Assembly: GCF_016901575.1 (NCBI RefSeq)
Contig: NZ_JACJKQ010000018.1
Coordinates: forward strand, 1-44,973
Origin: Enorma phocaeensis
GTDB lineage: Bacteria > Actinomycetota > Coriobacteriia > Coriobacteriales > Coriobacteriaceae
DNA: 44,973 nt
Direction: 5' to 3'
A program made the position numbers and the translations under genes. Each line of letters begins with the position of its first letter. Positions within the stretch are counted from its first letter, which is position 1. Positions 27,572 through 35,622 of this stretch are shown here, piece by piece. Under the pieces are notes generated by a model. It did no database searches. It worked only from the letters and a program-made list of their open reading frames with translations, and was not told where the DNA came from.

Positions 27572-28945
27572 TCACACCAAACCGATGATGCCGAACCACA
27601 CGACCATGAGCCAACCCACGATAAAGAGCACCGGAATGAGCGCGATGCCGAGCTTCAGAGTCTCTTTCTGGGTGTAGTTGCCCGTATCGGGACTTGCTCC
27701 AACAAGCGTATTGAGGTGCTGGAACGGGAAGAGGTAGTGCGCAGCAACCGCCATATAGCAGATCATCGTTGCGGCCATGGGGTCGATGCCCAAAGGCTCC
27801 GCAAATGCCAGGATCGCCGGCACCGCTACGCCCATGACGGCGATGACAGAGCCGAGCAGCATATGAATCACGAAAGACAGAGCAACGATGATAGCAGCGA
27901 TGAGGAACATGTTGTCGGGGACAGACGTCGGCATGAACGAGGCAATCCATGCGTTCATTCCGGTGTCAGCGCCCACGTGACCGATTGCCATCGCGGCGGT
28001 CAGGAATACGAGCACGTGGATGGGGACGGCACTCCAATCCTTGGCGGCGTTCAGGTCGCCAATGATAGGCATGCTCATGAGCATGCCTACCGCAAACGTA
28101 ACCCAACCGATATCGATGCCATGAATCGACTCGGTAAACCAAAGCACGATAGCGATGACTACCCACACGATGGTCTTGATTTCAACCTTGCTCATCTTTC
28201 CCATATCAGCAAGCTTGCCGTGGATAGCATCCTTATCGACCGTGTAATCCTTCTCCGGGCGATACAGCAGCAAGAACAGTACCAACGTAATGATGCTCAT
28301 GATGATGGCGGGAACGCCCATGACCTGCAGCCAGGTTATGAAGTCGGCTCCGCCGGCATAGGAGGCGGCGAGCGGGTTGATGACGGCGTCGCCTGTGATG
28401 AAGATCAGCGAGCAGGGCACCGACGCCGCAAACACGGCAAAGCCAATCTTGACGGCATCCGCTTTTGAAATGCCCGAACTCTGGATAATGACGGCCATCA
28501 CCGCCATGATCAAGAAGGCGCGAGGCCATGGATGCGGAATGAGCAGCGACAGGATTGCCGTAAGCACGAAAATGCCGATGATGATGCTCTTGAAACCTGT
28601 AACAAAACGCAGCATGTAGTTGTAGGCGATACGTTCGCCCAAACCAGAGGTCTTCACTGCGTTGGCAATGAGGTAGGCACCGATCACCAGCCACATAGTG
28701 GTGCCCGTCCACGCATAGAATATCTCTGCTGGCTCATCTAACTGGAAGATACACATAAGCGCAAGCAAAACGCCCGCTGTGTATCCGTTCTGGGCAATCT
28801 GCAGAGCCCACCAGATAACCGTCATGAGGGTAAAGGCGAGCATAAGCTTCGCCTTACCTTCGATGCCCGGCAATGGAGCAAACCACACAATCAGGGCAAC
28901 AATGATGCCAGCGAGAAAGCCTATCTCTCGTTTGGTCACCTTCAT
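27572..28945 (-). CDS. DASS (SLC13)-family anion transporter
   Basis: 457-residue membrane protein with about 11-12 helices in two inverted halves. Halves are visible by repeated motifs: LSLLIPHPWPRAFLIM and FITGDAVINPLAASY in the first, LLGSVIAVMGVAVPAILAFAEPLG in the second. DASS members move di- or tricarboxylates and sulfate with Na+ or by exchange. Position between vdcD and ubiX suggests it carries the aromatic carboxylate substrate in, perhaps with counter-movement of product or anion; that is inference. ATG 28945 follows GAAAGGGGGACTC. Base composition is less GC-rich than lpdC. Confidence 0.85.
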   Translation of the reverse strand: MKVTKREIGFLAGIIVALIVWFAPLPGIEGKAKLMLAFTLMTVIWWALQIAQNGYTAGVLLALMCIFQLDEPAEIFYAWTGTTMWLVIGAYLIANAVKTSGLGERIAYNYMLRFVTGFKSIIIGIFVLTAILSLLIPHPWPRAFLIMAVMAVIIQSSGISKADAVKIGFAVFAASVPCSLIFITGDAVINPLAASYAGGADFITWLQVMGVPAIIMSIITLVLFLLLYRPEKDYTVDKDAIHGKLADMGKMSKVEIKTIVWVVIAIVLWFTESIHGIDIGWVTFAVGMLMSMPIIGDLNAAKDWSAVPIHVLVFLTAAMAIGHVGADTGMNAWIASFMPTSVPDNMFLIAAIIVALSFVIHMLLGSVIAVMGVAVPAILAFAEPLGIDPMAATMICYMAVAAHYLFPFQHLNTLVGASPDTGNYTQKETLKLGIALIPVLFIVGWLMVVWFGIIGLV

Positions 28946-29093
28946 TGAGTCCCCCTTTCAGTCACTGGAATGCAAGACGATGCCGTTGATGACTGGGAAC
29001 GCAAAGAGCGTGGCCGGACCCGACCTTAGGAAAGACCGAGCCCGGCCCGTCTAATAGCACGTTTCCCTCGCCGTCATCTCGGCAGGGCGCCCC

Positions 29094-29300
29094 TTACGCC
29101 TCGAGCGGCGGAACGGGCGGGATGACCTGAAGATTGGCAATCTTCTCGTCGGTCAGCTTGAACACATCATCGACGTGCGGATTCTCGGTCGAACGCCAGG
29201 AATAGAAGCACACGTCGCACTGATACATCTCCCACGCCCCCTCGACAGGCGACGTAGCGATAGTCGAAATCTCTTCATGACCACAACGCGGGCATTGCAT
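29094..29300 (-). CDS. vdcD: VdcD/BsdD-like small zinc-ribbon subunit of hydroxyarylic acid decarboxylase
   Basis: 68 residues with two CxxC pairs (MQCPRCGHEE and YQCDVCFYSWRS), forming a zinc ribbon, and the family tail LQVIPPVPPLEA. This matches the small third subunit (BsdD/VdcD) of the three-part vanillate/4-hydroxybenzoate decarboxylases. Its molecular job is not settled in the literature I know; it is needed for full activity in some systems. It is 46 bp after vdcC and has a strong AAGGAGGAATG site. Confidence 0.85.
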   Translation of the reverse strand: MQCPRCGHEEISTIATSPVEGAWEMYQCDVCFYSWRSTENPHVDDVFKLTDEKIANLQVIPPVPPLEA

Positions 29301-29346
29301 GAGTCATTCCTCCTTTTTGATACGCCTGCTTGATGACGTACGTCTC

Positions 29347-30789
29347 TTACTTGGCTGCCATAAGGTCGGCGATGATCTTGGTGTACTCGGCCGTCTTGAC
29401 AGGATCCTTAAGCAGCTCGACGGAACGCTTGTTGGGCTCGGGGTCGACCGGCGTGGTGGCGTCGATGATCAGCTTCGCGGTGATGCCGGGAATCTCTTCG
29501 GTTGGGTTGAGCGGCATGCCGGCGCAGTTGGGAACCACCTTGACGTCCTTGTCCGGACGGACGCGCGTGGAGAGCGCCCACATGACCTGGTCGAGGTCAA
29601 ACGGGTCGACCACGTCGTCGACGACGATGACCACATGGCAGTACGGCATGCCGTGCGGGGTGGAGAGCAGGCGGAAGGCGGCACCGGTCGCCTGGCCGCC
29701 GTAGCGCGGCTTCATGGAGATGATCTCCGCCATGCCATGGGTGTACATGGCGTTCACGGCGACGATCTCGGGGAAGTCGGTCTTGAGCTGCTTGTAGATG
29801 GGCACCGAGGTGTTGAGCGCCATGAGGTAGTCGATCTCGGACCAAGGCATGCCCAGATACAGATTCTCGAAGATGGGGTTGGTGCGATAGGTCACATGGG
29901 TGATCTTTGCCTCGCACTGCAGGCGTGCGCCAGAGTAGGATCCGGGGAACTCGCCGAACGGCCCCTCGCAGGTGCGGACGCGCGGCACGATATGGCCTTC
30001 GAGCACGACCTCGGCGCCGGCGGGGACATAGAGATGGTCATAGAGGTCAGACTTGACGATGTCTGCCGGCACGCCGCCGTTGAGCGCGCCCACGAACTCA
30101 TACTCGTTCTGCGTGTACGAGATGGGCGTGGAGGCCATGAAGGTCACGAGCGGCGCGTTGCCCAGGGTGATGCACACCGGGAACGGCTCGTTCTTCTTCT
30201 CGGCTTCCCACAGCTGCTTGGCGATGTCGTGCATGGCCAGGCACTGCATGCCGATGCGATCCTTGCCCTTGACCTGGATACGATAGGTTCCGACATTGGT
30301 CTTATCGAAGTTGTCAGGCTCGGAGGGATCGCCCGTAATGATGGACGCCTTCGAGATGAAGCAGCCGGCGTCCTGCTCGTTGATGCGATAGAGCGGCAGA
30401 AGCTCAAAGAGGTTGATCTCGCCCTCTTCCAGCGTGTTCTCCTTGCAGGGAGCATCCTCGCGCGACACGATGTTGGGCTTGACCGGGAAAAGATCCCAGC
30501 GACGATTGAGCTCGAAGAACTGCTCCTTGGTGGAGGTGTTCTTGGGCATGCCCATCATGAGGGCATGGTTTGCCCAGGAGCCATGGACGTTGGTGACGAC
30601 GCTCTGCCCCTTGGGATAGCCCTTGATGTGGTCGAACATGACGGCGGGGCCGTTTGGAAGGCGGCTTGCCGCGCGGCCGGCCGCACCGATTTCGGTATCG
30701 GGGTCGACCTCCTTCGTCACGTGGACGAGCTGGCCCTCCTCCTCAAGCACCTCAAGGAACGAGCGCAGGTCTTGATACACCTTTGGCAT
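29347..30789 (-). CDS. vdcC: UbiD-family decarboxylase, VdcC/BsdC type
   Basis: 480-residue prenylated-FMN-dependent decarboxylase, first gene of the cluster. Features: RSFLEVLEEEGQLVHVTKEVD at the N-terminus (typical UbiD), AVMFDHIKGYPKG, TVGTYR-like NVGTYRIQVKGKDRIG (flavin and substrate region), and EGPFGEFPGSYSG carrying the two active-site Glu. It pairs with the small vdcD gene, so it likely acts on a phenolic acid such as vanillate or 4-hydroxybenzoate. It is clearly different from lpdC (different start, different EGPFGEF against AMPEFPG segment). ATG 30789 follows GGAAAGGAG. Confidence 0.9.
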   Translation of the reverse strand: MPKVYQDLRSFLEVLEEEGQLVHVTKEVDPDTEIGAAGRAASRLPNGPAVMFDHIKGYPKGQSVVTNVHGSWANHALMMGMPKNTSTKEQFFELNRRWDLFPVKPNIVSREDAPCKENTLEEGEINLFELLPLYRINEQDAGCFISKASIITGDPSEPDNFDKTNVGTYRIQVKGKDRIGMQCLAMHDIAKQLWEAEKKNEPFPVCITLGNAPLVTFMASTPISYTQNEYEFVGALNGGVPADIVKSDLYDHLYVPAGAEVVLEGHIVPRVRTCEGPFGEFPGSYSGARLQCEAKITHVTYRTNPIFENLYLGMPWSEIDYLMALNTSVPIYKQLKTDFPEIVAVNAMYTHGMAEIISMKPRYGGQATGAAFRLLSTPHGMPYCHVVIVVDDVVDPFDLDQVMWALSTRVRPDKDVKVVPNCAGMPLNPTEEIPGITAKLIIDATTPVDPEPNKRSVELLKDPVKTAEYTKIIADLMAAK

Positions 30790-30878
30790 GGAGACTCCTT
30801 TCCGCAAAGTCCGAATCTGCCTTGGTGCCATCTTGCTGCGAAAAATCCACATATCTCGTTCGTTGATTGCACGGCGTC

Positions 30879-30893
30879 TTTCCATAATGGAAA
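30879..30893. promoter_or_regulatory. 15-bp palindrome in the vdcC-lysR divergent region
   Basis: TTTCCAT-A-ATGGAAA, perfect dyad. It contains CATAAT and CATTAT, which resemble -10 elements on the two strands. It may be an operator placed over a promoter. Confidence 0.5.
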
Positions 30894-30931
30894 CGTGAAG
30901 TCCTCAGCTGCAGTTATTCGTTTTTCGCAAG

Positions 30932-30949
30932 TCGATACGCGAATATCGA
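30932..30949. promoter_or_regulatory. Likely LysR-type binding site
   Basis: TCGATA-N6-TATCGA, a perfect interrupted dyad of the size LysR proteins use (T-N11-A type), 45 bp before the regulator start and 143 bp before vdcC. Position fits autorepression and activation of the decarboxylase cluster. Confidence 0.6.
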
Positions 30950-30993
30950 AATAAACCGCAGGTCAATTGACGATAGATTCAAGGAGAACCCGT

Positions 30994-31968
30994 ATGGATG
31001 GAAAGCAGCAGTGGAGTACTTGGGGCTACTTTGATCATGCAGAGTATGCAAAGGAGGCGGCCGTGGACTTCCGCAAGCTTGAAGCCTTTCTCACGGTCGC
31101 TAACACTGGCAAGTTTGTGACCGCTGCGGAAAAGCTATTCATTTCGCAATCATCACTTTCGAAACAGATGGCCCAACTTGAGCGCGAACTCGACGTAAAG
31201 CTTTTTAAGAAGACGCGTAACGGCGTCGAGCTCACTCAGGCAGGTCGCGATTTCTACACCTACGCCAGAAAGGCGGTGCCAGACTATCAGCACGAGCTGT
31301 CTCGATTGAAAATGTACAAGAAGGATGCTCTGTATACGCTTACCGTCGGAGCTTTGCCGCTTTCGGACGAGTATGGTTTTGCAGATTCGTTCAGCTCATA
31401 TTGGGTACGCAACACTTCGGTACAAATACAGTTTGTTGAACGAAACCAGACCGACCTTTTGGATAAGCTCAAGCGCAACAAAGTTGAGATTGCCCTGGCA
31501 AGAACCGATTTCCTTGACGAGGGATGGTTCTCTTATCGTCCCATCGTACAAGATGACCTGGTACTGGTCTGTCCTTCGTCTAGCCCCCTCGCCAAAAAGA
31601 CGAGCGTCTCTGTGGGGGAGCTTCGTAACGAGCAGTTTATCTTGTTGGAAAGTCAGTCTGAAGTTACCAGGATGTTCTTAGAGGCCTGCAGCCGCTGTGG
31701 CTACCACCCCAACGCGCCACTCAGTCATACTCGTCACCGCATGATTTTAAAGGCGGTTCAGCGTCGCATGGGGGTCTCCGTGTTATCCCGGCGCCTCGTT
31801 TCCACCTATCATGCCGACGACATCATGTATCTACCGTTTGATCCGCCGCTGGTCTCGACCATAGGCTTCGTCTGGCTGCGCGATGAACAACCCTCGAAAA
31901 TCGCTCAAGATTTCATGGACTTCGTCTGCAGCGACTTCAACCACAAGCTCAAAGAAGAAGAGCGCTAG
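30994..31968 (+). CDS. LysR-family transcriptional regulator
   Basis: LysR-type activator/repressor, 324 residues from ATG 30994 (site AAGGAG). The DNA-binding helix-turn-helix is FVTAAEKLFISQSSLSKQMA, then QLERELDVKLFKKTRNGVELTQ, then a periplasmic-protein-like ligand domain (about 110-320). An internal GTG at 31063, preceded by an even better AAAGGAGG, gives 301 residues and the standard LysR opening VDFRKLEAFLTVAN; either may be used. It is divergent from vdcC with about 200 bp between, the classic layout for a LysR that senses the pathway substrate. Base composition is lower in GC than the flanking genes, suggesting a different origin. Confidence 0.9.
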   Translation: MDGKQQWSTWGYFDHAEYAKEAAVDFRKLEAFLTVANTGKFVTAAEKLFISQSSLSKQMAQLERELDVKLFKKTRNGVELTQAGRDFYTYARKAVPDYQHELSRLKMYKKDALYTLTVGALPLSDEYGFADSFSSYWVRNTSVQIQFVERNQTDLLDKLKRNKVEIALARTDFLDEGWFSYRPIVQDDLVLVCPSSSPLAKKTSVSVGELRNEQFILLESQSEVTRMFLEACSRCGYHPNAPLSHTRHRMILKAVQRRMGVSVLSRRLVSTYHADDIMYLPFDPPLVSTIGFVWLRDEQPSKIAQDFMDFVCSDFNHKLKEEER

Positions 31969-32316
31969 CGCCGAATCGCTGCCATCGCTACGGGCGTCAC
32001 TAGGGAGACGCCGATTACCGAGCCGACGCGGCCCCGAGGCCCTCTCGCGAGCGCCTTTTCGCGTGCCCGGGCCGGTTCCGCCCGAGGCCGCCGCGCCGGC
32101 GGACGCCCGGGAGACGGCGGCCGCCGACGGAGGGGTGAGCGCGGGCGGTCTCCGGGCCGCCATCGGCTCATGAATCATCGACTTATAGAGCGCGGCGCAT
32201 TGCTGCAAAGCCCAGGCAACCAAAAGCATCGAGATTCCCTGGATGTGCGGCTGGCGATCAAACGCGGGGCGCGCCCGTCTCGCAATCAGGCGCGCCACGC
32301 GGTTCGCTCGCGACAT
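31831..32316 (-). CDS. Possible hypothetical protein in the gap after lysR
   Basis: A minus-strand frame of 161 codons overlaps the end of lysR by 138 bp. Its first third (MSRANRVARLIARRARPAFD, then a hydrophobic helix ISMLLVAWALQQCAALYKSM) shows coding-like third positions; the rest is Ala/Pro/Arg-rich and looks like a chance frame in GC-rich DNA. No ribosome site of note at 32316. I recognise no family. If not real, the stretch 31969-32407 has no gene and only the weak hairpin at its right end. Confidence 0.22.
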   Translation of the reverse strand: MSRANRVARLIARRARPAFDRQPHIQGISMLLVAWALQQCAALYKSMIHEPMAARRPPALTPPSAAAVSRASAGAAASGGTGPGTRKGARERASGPRRLGNRRLPSDARSDGSDSALALFFFELVVEVAADEVHEILSDFRGLFIAQPDEAYGRDQRRIKR

Positions 32317-32360
32317 GGTTCGACCGTCAATAACGCCCGAAACCACACTTCTCTGAAATC

Positions 32361-32378
32361 AAGGGCGCTACGCCCCTT
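32361..32378 (-). terminator. Weak hairpin after the ABC ATPase gene
   Basis: On the minus strand AAGGGGCG / CGCCCTT with one unpaired base and a 3-nt loop, followed by GATTTC. Could end the amino acid transporter operon. Confidence 0.4.
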
Positions 32379-32407
32379 AGGCAGAGCGCCCGAATCACCC
32401 CATGGCC

Positions 32408-33163
32408 CTAGTCGCTCAGGTAGCGAGACAAGAACTCTCGCGTACGCTGCTGCTTGGGCGCGGTGAACATATCCTTTGGCGCGCCCTTCTCGGCGATGAC
32501 GCCACGGTCCATAAAGACGACCTCGTCGGAAACGTTCTTGGCGAAGGCCATCTCGTGCGTGACCACAACCATCGTCATGCCGTCGGCGGCGAGCTTGCGC
32601 ATGACCTCGAGGACCTCGCCGACGATCTCGGGGTCGAGGGCGCTCGTGGGCTCGTCGAACAGCATGATTTCAGGCTTCATGCACAGCGCGCGAGCAATGG
32701 CCACACGCTGCTTCTGGCCACCAGAAAGGTTGCTGACATTTGCGTGGGCGAAGTCGGCAAGGCCCACGGACTCCAGATGCCCCATGGCGACGCGCTCGGC
32801 CTCTGATTTGCTCATCTTCTTGAGCGTCACAGGTGCGAGCGTGCAGTTGTCGAGCACGTTCATATTGTTGAACAGGTTGAATCCCTGGAACACCATGCCG
32901 ATCTTTTCGCGCAGGCTGTTCACGTCGACGTGCTCGGCGGCGAGATCGGCGCCGTGGAACCACACATGTCCCGCATCAGGCGTCTCAAGCAGGTTGATGC
33001 AGCGCAGCAGCGTAGACTTGCCGGAACCGGACGCGCCGATGATGGTGACCACCTGTCCGGGCATGATGTCGAGATTGATGTCTCGCAGCACCTCAAGGCT
33101 TCCAAAGGATTTGCGCAGGCCCTCGATTCGCACCATGGGCTCGGTTGCAGTGTTGTGTGCCAT
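32408..33163 (-). CDS. Polar amino acid ABC transporter ATPase (GlnQ/HisP type)
   Basis: 251-residue ATP-binding subunit on the cytosolic face. Walker [11 protein letters not shown]-loop MVFQGFNLF, signature [15 protein letters not shown], Walker [15 protein letters not shown] and the switch His in [13 protein letters not shown] are all present. Ends in the GlnQ-like FLSRYL. It lies 3 bp after the permease and powers it. The PAAT-family ligand (Gln, His, Arg, Cys or similar) is not determined by this subunit. Confidence 0.94.
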   Translation of the reverse strand: MAHNTATEPMVRIEGLRKSFGSLEVLRDINLDIMPGQVVTIIGASGSGKSTLLRCINLLETPDAGHVWFHGADLAAEHVDVNSLREKIGMVFQGFNLFNNMNVLDNCTLAPVTLKKMSKSEAERVAMGHLESVGLADFAHANVSNLSGGQKQRVAIARALCMKPEIMLFDEPTSALDPEIVGEVLEVMRKLAADGMTMVVVTHEMAFAKNVSDEVVFMDRGVIAEKGAPKDMFTAPKQQRTREFLSRYLSD

Positions 33164-33166
33164 GGG

Positions 33167-34384
33167 TTACTCCTCGACCTTGATGGGCTGATCGGACGTG
33201 CCCAGCACAGGTCCGGGCTTCACATCAAAACGCGTGGCAAACTTGCCCAGCAGCCACGATGCCAGCATGGTCAAGAACAGGTACACCACTGTGGTGATGA
33301 GCGCCGTCTGGAACTGCTGATAGTAGATGCCCGCCACAGTCGTGGTGGCAAACATCAGATCGAAGGTGCCGATGACCGAGAGCACCGACGAATCCTTGAT
33401 ATTGATGACAAGCTCGTTGGAAAGGCCCGGGATTGCATACTTGATGCCCTGAGGAAAGACGACCTTGCGCATGGCCTGCCACTGCGAGAGACCAAGGGAA
33501 CGGGCTGCCTCGAGCTGCCCGGCATCGACCGATTCAATGCCGCCGCGCAGCACCTCCATCATGTAGGCAGTGGAATTGAGCGTGATGGTAACAAGGCCTG
33601 CCAAAAAGGTGGTCCAGATGCCGTTGATCTGTGTCGTGGTGAGACTCGTCATGCGGAACAAGCCAAAGATGCCATAATAAAGCACCATGGCTTGGACCAT
33701 CATCGGCGTGCCGCGCACCACCGTGCTGTAGGCCTTCGCAAAACCTGCGCCCACCTTTTTCCAAAAGCGAACAAAGTCGTTATCGGGCCGGTCGACGGTC
33801 TGGATGCGCGCGAAGACGAGCAGCAGCGCCAGGAAAAAGGCGATGACGGTGCCAAACACCGCGAGCTCCACCGTGGTGATGAATCCCGTCAGAAACGTCT
33901 GACGCCCCTGGTAGAGGATGTAGCACATGCTCTCAAGCATGGGCTCGGGACGGCGCGGATTCTCCTGCGACGCCGCGGCAACAGCCACAGACCATGCCGA
34001 GGCGACGCCCATGACCACGCGGTCGACAACCAACACGAGCACAATCGCCCACACCACATAGGATGCATAGCGCAGCACGCGGCGCACCGCAGGTCGCGTA
34101 AATGGAGAGACCTCGGCATAGGTGCGCCACTTAGCCAGCTTGAACACCAGGGCGATCGCGCTCACGACCAACCAGGCCACAAGCAGGTAATACATGACCA
34201 CCTCAACCGTAAACGCCTGGGCAAGAAAGCTCATGGCAGGTCGCGGCTGGCTTGAAAGCAGCATGCCGAGAAACGCCACCGCGCTCGTGCCAAGCAGCAC
34301 GTAGCGATGGTCATCGAGCACGAACGAGGCAAGCCTGCCGCGCCGCCTCGGCGCGTCCTGCTTCCCTGTGAGTGCGGAGTCCAT
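33167..34384 (-). CDS. Amino acid ABC transporter permease with a long N-terminal membrane region
   Basis: 405 residues. The C-terminal 240 form the normal HisM/GlnP-type permease (starting at GFITTVELAVFGTVIAFFLALLL) with the EAA loop EAARSLGLSQWQAMRKVVFPQG that touches the ATPase. Before it are about 150 residues with three extra hydrophobic helices (about 29-46, 58-83, 107-126), which ordinary PAAT permeases lack. Extended permeases of this kind exist, but what the additional helices do here is unknown. The start at 34384 has GAAGGAGAATC just before it. Single permease gene, so a homodimer is expected. Confidence 0.9.
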   Translation of the reverse strand: MDSALTGKQDAPRRRGRLASFVLDDHRYVLLGTSAVAFLGMLLSSQPRPAMSFLAQAFTVEVVMYYLLVAWLVVSAIALVFKLAKWRTYAEVSPFTRPAVRRVLRYASYVVWAIVLVLVVDRVVMGVASAWSVAVAAASQENPRRPEPMLESMCYILYQGRQTFLTGFITTVELAVFGTVIAFFLALLLVFARIQTVDRPDNDFVRFWKKVGAGFAKAYSTVVRGTPMMVQAMVLYYGIFGLFRMTSLTTTQINGIWTTFLAGLVTITLNSTAYMMEVLRGGIESVDAGQLEAARSLGLSQWQAMRKVVFPQGIKYAIPGLSNELVINIKDSSVLSVIGTFDLMFATTTVAGIYYQQFQTALITTVVYLFLTMLASWLLGKFATRFDVKPGPVLGTSDQPIKVEE

Positions 34385-34484
34385 TGATTCTCCTTCTTGT
34401 TATAGATACGGATACGGGCGCACGCCGGATATGGCGCGCGCCCCTGCGTCCTGGTACGTTATTGCACGCATGCGACCGCAAGCT

Positions 34485-35429
34485 TTATGCAGGCTGGCGA
34501 TCCATGCACTCATTCCACATCTGCTGGCGATCGTCCTCAGAGATGCCGTCGATGGCCTCGTTGATCGCATCCACGATCGACTGGTCGGTGCCAAGGGCAA
34601 CCGCTGCGTTGTCAGGCATCTCGGAACCCTCGAACTTGTCGGTCATCTGCAGCTCCACGAAGTCAGGATAGGTCTCGAGCAGCTTGGGCACCGACAGCAT
34701 TGAGTAGGTGATGACATCGGAGGTGCCGCTGGACAGGCTCTCCACCACGGCCGGCACGGTCTCCGCCGGAGTCATATGGTTGACGTCGGCAACCTCGGCA
34801 ATCTGATCGATAACGTCGTTGTACATCGTGGCGGCCTGGCCCATGATCGAAGCGCCGGCGAGGTCGGCAAAGGTTGTGGCGCTTGCGTAGGGCGAGTCCT
34901 TGCGGGTGACCATAGAGATGTCGTCGTCGATATAGGAATTGCAGAAGATCGCAGAGTCCTCACGGTCGGGCGTCACGGACATGCCGGCACAAATGATGTC
35001 GATCTGGCCGTTGTTGAGCATGTCGATGAGCGCCGTGAAGTCGCACTTCACGGCAACGGCCTCCATGCCGAGCGCATCGGCGATGACCTTGGCCGCCTGG
35101 ACGTCGTAACCATCGGCGTAGGCACCGTCGACGTTCTCGATGGGAATGGTATAGTCAGACGCCTCGCTGACCTGCCAGTTATAGGGAGCATAGGCGGCTT
35201 CCATACCCACGCGCAGCGTCGTGCCGTCGCCGAGCGTGCCGGAGCCCTCTGAAGAGTCGCTCTCGGCAGAACCCTCGTCGGCAGTTCCAGAATCCTGAGC
35301 AGCGGGGCCGCATCCGGCAAGGAACATCATCCCTCCCGCACTAAACGCCGTGATTCCCGAGAGCTTGAGAAAATCGCGGCGGGAGCATGCTCCCATAAGA
35401 GGGCGATTTGCAGCAGATCGCTTCGTCAT
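34485..35429 (-). CDS. Tat-exported substrate-binding lipoprotein of the amino acid ABC transporter
   Basis: 314 residues. The N-terminus has a twin-arginine motif (SRRDFLK, residues 16-22), a hydrophobic core and a lipobox LAGC (Cys40), so it is folded inside, exported by Tat and lipid-anchored. A Ser/Asp/Glu-rich linker (40-65) leads to a family-3 solute-binding domain: LRVGMEAAYAPYNWQ, DGYDVQAAKVIADALG, DFTALIDMLNNGQIDIICAGMSVTPDRE. Ligand likely a polar amino acid or peptide-like compound. ATG 35429 follows GGAAGGAACC. First gene of the three-gene operon. Confidence 0.93.
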   Translation of the reverse strand: MTKRSAANRPLMGACSRRDFLKLSGITAFSAGGMMFLAGCGPAAQDSGTADEGSAESDSSEGSGTLGDGTTLRVGMEAAYAPYNWQVSEASDYTIPIENVDGAYADGYDVQAAKVIADALGMEAVAVKCDFTALIDMLNNGQIDIICAGMSVTPDREDSAIFCNSYIDDDISMVTRKDSPYASATTFADLAGASIMGQAATMYNDVIDQIAEVADVNHMTPAETVPAVVESLSSGTSDVITYSMLSVPKLLETYPDFVELQMTDKFEGSEMPDNAAVALGTDQSIVDAINEAIDGISEDDRQQMWNECMDRQPA

Positions 35430-35481
35430 GATGGTTCCTTCCGGTGTGTTTTGTTCAATACCCCTTCCGTGTGACGCAACC

Positions 35482-35502
35482 GGAGGGGACCCATTCCCCT
35501 CC
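35482..35502 (-). promoter_or_regulatory. Leader hairpin before the ABC operon
   Basis: GGAGGGG / CCCCTCC, 7-bp stem with a 7-nt loop, 53 bp before the lipoprotein start. No T-run follows, so it is more likely structural than a terminator. Confidence 0.35.
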
Positions 35503-35622
35503 CCCTTGCAACTTAATGCGAGAAAGTTACGCACACAATGTGGCAGCATAGCGCTCTGGAGCACCGGATGCCACTAACAAGCAGGAAAAACAGCGTAAGA
35601 AACATGTGGGAAACGAACTGGC

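Noticed and set aside
29299-30954. Plus-strand open frame of 551 codons antisense to vdcC
   Set aside because: Antisense shadow; the minus-strand frame carries all UbiD motifs.
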